Assembly: GCA_000827265.1 (NCBI GenBank)
Contig: KN834802.1
Location: 271,831-335,830 of the forward strand
Direction of reading: 5' to 3'
DNA from: Collybiopsis luxurians FD-317 M1
Taxonomy: Eukaryota; Basidiomycota; Agaricomycetes; Agaricales; Omphalotaceae
DNA: 64,000 nt
Below are positions 58,548 through 64,000 of the stretch, in pieces. Position numbers and translations under genes: made by a program. The first letter of the stretch is position 1. Every line of letters begins with the position of its first letter. The notes under the pieces were generated by a model. That model made no database searches, was not told where the DNA came from, and saw only the letters and a program-made list of their open reading frames with translations.

Positions 58548-59000
58548 AAATTCGGAAGGAAAGCTATAAGCCTATAACATCAGGTAAAGTAATTGTTTTC
58601 CATCTGATTTTCACACTGTCATATCTATTCAACCTTTCGATGATACAGGGAAGGTTAGTCCTTCATAGGGGCAGTGAAATTTGACTCTTCATTTCCTATC
58701 GAATATTGTGATGTTCACCCTTCAGTGAATAAATGCATTTCATAAATCTATTAAAAATATATAATTAGCGGTGTGTAACCCACTAGGGAAAAGTCACACT
58801 TTCACTGCAATGGCCCCAAGGGTCCCGAAAAGCTCTGCAGAAAGTTCAATTTGAGAATCACCCAGCCCATAGCCAACTCCAGCCGAGACGCGTGCTCGCT
58901 GTACTGGGGTTAGGTACAGTAGAGGATGCCAACATATGGAATGGAGAGGGTTGATGCTGGATTTCGGGACAGCTTCATAGCCTCTACTTTTACCAGGTCA
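58548..59000 (+). repeat. Dispersed repeat H, copy 3
   Basis: Same order of blocks as 11876-12295: AATTCGGAAGGAAAGC, GATGATACAGGGAAGGTTAG, AATATTGTGATGTTCACC, GCGGTGTGTAACCCAC and GATGCTGGATTTCGGGACAG. It ends about 60 bp before the left end of segmental duplication copy 2. Confidence 0.65.
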
Positions 59001-59059
59001 GACACTAGAGGTAAGGCTAAATTGTAATCTGTTAGGACCATGACCATACAGGGGGGTGA

Positions 59060-59737
59060 CTGAGCTAGTCACTGAGGATTTTTTGAATCCAGTGACCTTG
59101 GAAACATTTAATTTTTGTGGAAGACCTTACATTACGTACCTGGAATCATACGTACTTGCAGATAAAAAAATCTGAGAATTTGCAAAGGAAGATCCTGACG
59201 TGGATTTTACAATCCGTACGTGGCAATCATATTATACTTGTTAATCTGGGTACCAAAATGACTCCCCTAGTTTTACCATCAGCAATTTATGGGCCACTGG
59301 TACCTAACTATCTCGCCTCAGACCTGGTCATGCAGAAGAGCATAGGGACTAATGCCAACTTGTGCCGAATATTTATTCAAGGGACAGGGAAGTATCCTCC
59401 TCAGGTCCTTGGGCACTTTGTTGATGTGCGCGACCTTGCTCAGGCACATATCGCTGCTCTTTCTTCACCATTAATTCCTGGTCGGAAAAAGTGAATTCTT
59501 ATCTCTAATACGACATTCAAATTGAAGGATGTGGCAGAATTAATCCATCGAGAGAAACCTGAATTTGCACATCGACTTCCGAGGCAGGATGCGGTACCTC
59601 CAAAGCAAACAGATGCTCCTCTTGACACGAGTTCTGCTTTAGAAATTCTGGGGATGAAAGAGTATATTCCTTGGGAGGAGACTGTGCTCGCCGCTATTGA
59701 TGCTGGGGTTGCTTGGGAGAAATTGAACGGTGTTTAG
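59060..59737 (+). pseudogene. NAD(P)-dependent reductase fragment (E2), 5' truncated
   Basis: It starts at VTEDFLNPVTLETFNF and contains YVLADKKI then TGA (TGG in E1), EFAKEDPDVDFTI, LPSAIYGPLVPNYLASD, GHFVDVRDLAQAHIAALSS, a TGA at 59492-59494 (CGA in E1) and the final EILGMKEYIPWEETVLAAID to TAG at 59737. No Rossmann glycine motif. Its last exon keeps the frame that E1 lost. Confidence 0.8.
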
Positions 59738-60571
59738 CTGGTGTCATGCCATTCCTTTGTATACTGATGGCTATTCTACTTACAAGCTTGTATCATCCCA
59801 CTGTAATATCTTATCCAGATAAATTTGCCCTTGAGTGAATTCTTTCGTTCTCTTTTGCGACCTCATGTCTGCTATCCACATTCATTGTGATTTTGCTCAC
59901 CGATCCAATGCGGGAGGAACTTGGAAGTGTCACACCCACAATTGATTTTTTGGTTGAGTTATCTTGAGGATACACCTTTTCAAGTCAGTGATCAAGTTAA
60001 TTTGCTAGCACTCCCTTAACACTACTGTACTATTACAACTGCAACTTTGCGTCATGCATAACATGACACCATGAATTTGTTATTTTGTTGAATAATAACA
60101 CATAACATTAGGGTCTGAATTGAGATAAAATCAAAGGCGTGACAGCACTTAAATATTTATTGTGATAAATGCAAGCAGAATGTGGCAAAAATTGTTTGAA
60201 TACATGATAACAATCAGACTCAACATCACTGCCTTGCAGTCCAAACTGTTGGCCTATTGGCCTATTTGATTTGAAATTATCAGAATCCCATAACACATAA
60301 CAAGACCCCCTCTGAATTAGTGTTTTCATAAATTAATGGTGTAACGCATAACACCCCGTGAATTTGCAGTCGTAATAGTACAGTACCACAGACCCAAATT
60401 TTGTATGCGGAATGAATTGACAATGCAACGAATCCCCTGCTTCACTTGAGTAATCGGAATTTGACCAAACTCCATAAGTACAATCAAGGCTATGCAATTT
60501 CCTAACTCCATGTCTACCCTGTGAGCCAACTGGTCTGTACCAACTCAAGTAGAATCTCAAAGATAGTATTA

Positions 60572-60748
60572 CTATGAATGGCTGGATACTCACTTGGGAC
60601 ATGGTGCGGTTGAAGAGATAGATTTTTCTATCAGGCATCCACAATACTGCAGAGTATATGGCAACAGCATTGAACGGTGGACTCACAGTATGTGGAAGCA
60701 TGGGGAGTCGTGGTCCGTGGATATGCTAATGATATTCATACTTCTATA
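60572..60748 (+). pseudogene. Gene A 3' exon scrap (A10)
   Basis: Twin of A9: WLDTHLGHGAVEEIDFSIRH to MWKHGESWSVDM. Copied with the segmental duplication. Confidence 0.8.
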
Positions 60749-60884
60749 CTGTATATCTAGCATCCTTCGTGAAATAGCCGCAACCATTTGACAAAGATAC
60801 GACCGTGGTTCCAGACGCGTCGTCTCTCAGAGTGGTACCTCAGCCCCTGGACCCTCAGTCCAACTTAGTACTGTGGATCCGTGA

Positions 60885-62329
60885 TCATGGATTCATAATA
60901 ATCAACCTGCTTTCCCTTCCCGGCATGGCGAAATCGGAGTTAAACCGCCAAAGCCTCCATCCAACTCCCACCTCGACCTCGAGATTCGGAGGGGAGTGAG
61001 TCCGGACTGAATTGTCTATGTCGTCCTCGGTACCGGGGCCAAAATCGGCATCTCCAGCGGCAGCAGGACTGCTCGTCGGATAATCATGAAGTTGCGACTG
61101 CTGCGCAAGCAGTGGTAGAGGCGACTCCGACCGGATATCTGCAATGATGAGATTATCGTGCATGAGAGAAGAGGAAGGGCGAGTTGGAGAAATAAGAGGT
61201 GGTGTTTCAGTTTGAGCACGTACTGGAGCAGACAGTGGGTGAATAAGATGGGGCGAAGATAGCAGAGGTTGTGGTTGTGGTGGAAGTTCATGAGGAGGAG
61301 GGATAGCAGGAAATACCATTTCATTTGGTAGAAGCATTTGATGCGGAAAAGGGTTTGAGTAGGAGTAAGGGTGGACATAAGGATAAATCGGTATTCCTTG
61401 AACTGGTGCCGATCCACTACATTCGTCGTACCGCTCAACGGTACCGCCAGTCATGAGAAGATCCATATCAGATGCATCACTCCTGCCCCTACCCGTCCGT
61501 TTCCTCGAGTTCCCTTTCAATTTTCCCCGCATTCCAGGTGTATCACACGCATACCCAAGCTCAAGCTCCTCGGTACCTTTCTCTCCGTCTAGTTGTCCAG
61601 TTGAGACACTTTCCCATCCATTTTTCTCCGCCGCGATTCGATCTGGATCGAAATATCCATCGAATGCGTCGAAAACATTGTCTAGATCATGCTTCCGTTG
61701 CCATCTTCGATATATCACAAAAAGAGCGACAAGGATGAAGGCCAGACCAACGATTCCACCGACGATACCTCCAATGAGAGCTCCGGTGTTTGAAGAGGTG
61801 GAAGAGGAAGAAGAGGAGGATAAGGCTGATAAGTGGGAGGATTGAGAAATGTAGGTGGTGGTGGTAATGACAGCGCCAGAGAATAGTACGGACTGCATTC
61901 CAATTACAGTAGTGAAGGCCTGGCCATTGGAAGTCGAGCTATCAAAAGATGGTGTCAAGTACAGAACGGATTAGGATCGGATACTAAAAACTCACACTGT
62001 TGTCGCTTTAATGGTGGTCGTGATCGGGGCCTGTAGCGTACTGCGTATCGTTGACCCGACCATGGAACTTTTACCGTCGCCTGAACTTGTCCCGGTGTGG
62101 GCTTCAGTGGAAGCTGCAGAAGCTCTCCGGTATTGGTTTGGGTGTTCGTCGAGAATGATGCTACAGAATTTTGACTAGCTGTTGCAGAGAATTCCTGAGA
62201 CGTTGCTGAGCCGGTCGCTGATATTTCCGTCGTTGCAGAATTTGCTAGCGTTTCGGCATCACCCGTAGATGACTCCAGCTCCAAAGAGGTGGGGGAGGAG
62301 ACGGCGGAGTTTTGAAGCACCTCAGACAC
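60885..62329 (-). pseudogene. Gene C copy 2 (C2), exon 1 damaged, exon 2 open
   Basis: Exon 1 spans 62329-61996 and is 334 nt, one base shorter than in C1 because of a lost base near 62132 (NTQTNTGELLQ against NTQTNTGGAPA). Its start codon is GTG where C1 has ATG. The intron is 61995-61939. Exon 2, 61938-60885, is open from VSTSNGQAFTTVIGMQSV through the helix GALIGGIVGGIVGLAFILVA, FDGYFDPDRIA (G-Y for G-D) and LLPNEMVFPAIPPPHEL to LIIMNP. The nonsense codon of C1 is absent. Confidence 0.75.
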
Positions 62330-63642
62330 TGAGTTAGGGGTTGAATATGAAGGTTACGCCGGGAAACCTCGAGCAAATGCAAACTTTCGGCTTTAAGTAC
62401 CAGATGAGACGAAGACAGTAAAAGCTGCGCAGCGGAATGAATAAAGGTTCATCCTCATCTGGGCATATCCAGCCCGTCGACTCTGAGTCGGAAGCGCAGT
62501 AGGTAGAGTGATATCCCAGAAGATTTTTGACGAGGAAACAGATAAATCGATTAGATGTAGATCGTTAGGTGCTATGGGTACACGAAGGTTGAGGATGGCC
62601 TGCAGAATGAGCTCTCCTATGCCCATTTCAAGCTCAGAGGTCCTCGATCGGTATTTGGGATGAGTGCGGTTATTTGAAATCGAACATTTCAGTGACAGAA
62701 TTCTGCCGTCTCCAAAAGCAGAGAATATGGAGATATCTGGGTAGACGGTGATTTACGAAATGACAAGAGTCTTGCTTGTCGTCATTGGCCACGTTAAGTA
62801 CGACAATCGAGCCTTGTGGAATGGAGGAATTTAGTTAGACCGAAAAATGAAAGGAAATGTAACCTTTAGAATAACGACACCAAAGCAAGATAAATTCAGG
62901 AGGCACAAGTAGTCCGCGGAATGTAAGGAGAATAGGATAGCTTCAAACCGGGGCGGGACGTGACTCTTGAGATCTCGAAACTTCAGTGGTGAATGCAGAT
63001 TTTTGAATGTATGCTTGAGACCCTTTATGCTGTAGCCCACGGACAGACGACTCTTATCCTAATGAGATCCAGGTCGGCGATTTAGCGGAATCAAGGTCAG
63101 GCGTCTAGCTATCGGACCACCTGAACCTCAAGGCACAAGTAACTCGACTTGCATCTTGTTCCTCGGGAATGTTAATGAGACAGGTTAGGCTAAGCTTTAA
63201 CATCTTTATGAGAGATAGGACTTGCAAACCAGCTGGGAAACGGACCAACGGACGAAAAACGGTCAGTAGATGGCATGATACGCTCTGCACGATGACTGAT
63301 ACATACGGGGGCATATTGCGAGTCCTGGGTTGCAAGATACATGCGATTACGACTTCAGTCCACCTACCACAATCTTCAATATATACTCCTCGAAGTTCTA
63401 CTAATCACAATGATACGGGTAACACGACGCGTACGCACGCGTACAGGCGCTTTTTCAAGCGCCAAAGGGGTTTACTCACGTGCTCACCATCATCGCTTTC
63501 CAACGAACCTTCACTGCGCTGTTGCTGTTTCCCTCCCCCAAGTTTCTGGATACCCTACTGAATCCTATATCTATACGAGCTCCGATGCTTTGATTTCAAT
63601 TATATACTAGTCGACCACTTTTACAAGAAAAAGACTGAGATA
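62330..63642. promoter_or_regulatory. C2/D2 divergent intergenic region
   Basis: Near-identical to 24393-25724, with the GGCGCTT-TTTC-AAGCGCC hairpin at 63446-63463. Open frames here are interrupted relative to copy 1, which argues against coding. Confidence 0.45.
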
Positions 63643-64000
63643 ATGCTTTCGCGTTTATTCCGCTACGCTACGTTGGTTTTGTTTTTCACGGTATGCTGAT
63701 CAGCCCTCTGTCTTATGAACAGAAAATCTGACCAAGAGCTGCAGATACCTTTACACTTCATCCTTCTCTCCGCTCACGATCAATATCGGGAAGCTACGGC
63801 TTCAAGACTTTCCAAATTCTCATCGCACTTCCAAGAAGAATTGCTTGGAGAGGATTTAAATCTTTCCGCTGAAGTTACCTCTCAATCATTATCGAAATCT
63901 CCCAATAGTCTTGTCAATGCTACCTTTGTTATATTGGCTCGAAATTCCGACCTAGAGGGGACTATTAGCAGTATAAGAGCCTTGGAGGATCGTTTCAATT
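63643..64000 (+). CDS. GT15 alpha-1,2-mannosyltransferase (D2), 5' part only
   Basis: ATG at 63643: MLSRLFRYATLVLFFT, then a 48-nt intron (63691-63738, ending AAGAG) that keeps the frame despite an extra A against D1. Then LQIPLHFILLSAHDQYREAT, EELLGEDLNLSAEVTSQ and NATFVILARNSDLEGTISSI up to the window edge. No stop so far. Whether codon 272 is TAG as in D1 lies outside the window. Confidence 0.75.

Larger units (their letters stand above)
59060..64000 (+). repeat. Segmental duplication, copy 2 (continues past window)
   Basis: Direct repeat of 21253-26090, with small indels such as about 50-110 bp around 60100-60340. Junction on the left is TGAGCTAGTCACTGAGGATT after GGGGGG. It starts inside the reductase gene, so the 5' part of E is missing here. 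Confidence 0.9.

Overview
The window is fungal nuclear DNA, almost certainly from a mushroom-forming basidiomycete (Agaricomycetes, probably Agaricales). The signs are: many short GT-AG introns of about 45-90 nt (a few GC-AG); a Kre2/Mnt1-type (GT15) mannosyltransferase; Ser/Thr-rich single-pass membrane proteins carrying the FDGNFDPDRI juxtamembrane signature; a lineage-expanded agaric family of unknown function; and degenerate copia, gypsy, pogo/Tigger and Tc1/mariner-like elements. There is one assembly gap (33064-33243). No tRNA, rRNA or CRISPR array was seen.

Most of the window is built from a repeated two-gene module. Gene B (Ser/Thr-rich single-pass membrane protein) and gene A (about 684 aa, 9 exons, unknown function, with an N-lobe-like stretch suggesting a degenerate kinase fold) are divergently transcribed from a shared intergenic region of about 1 kb. 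Modules: B1/A3 (5.4-11.05 kb), B2/A4 (13.6-18.15 kb), B3/A5 (27.7-30.3 kb), A6/B4 (37.7-42.5 kb, inverted), B5/A7 (47.1-52.4 kb) and B6/A8 (53.3-57.9 kb). A1 (1-1850) and A2 (3.4-4.4 kb) lack a visible B partner. A4 is the only full-length A copy that reads through with a coherent exon model; A1 is intact as far as the window shows. B3 and B6 keep an open frame once a small first intron is removed. The other copies are broken, often by CGA->TGA or CAA/CAG->TAA/TAG type changes.

A second layer is a direct segmental duplication of about 4.9 kb (21.25-26.09 kb and 59.06-64.0 kb). It carries the 3' part of an NAD(P)-dependent reductase gene, a 3' scrap of gene A, a B-paralogous membrane protein gene (C1/C2) and the start of a GT15 mannosyltransferase gene (D1/D2). 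C1 and C2 are damaged in different exons. D1 is complete in structure but has one in-frame TAG.

The remaining space (30.3-37.6 and 42.5-47.1 kb) is a CpG-poor graveyard of transposons and simple repeats. Two non-autonomous elements with long terminal inverted repeats and 9- and 11-bp target duplications (Mutator-like) sit in module intergenic DNA. One is nested in a small TTA-duplicating MITE and carries two convergent ATG-started ORFs of unknown function.

How the genes might work together is inference: recurrent divergent pairing of a surface-sensor-like protein with a kinase-fold-like cytosolic protein suggests a co-regulated, rapidly duplicating and decaying pair, but nothing in the sequence proves interaction.
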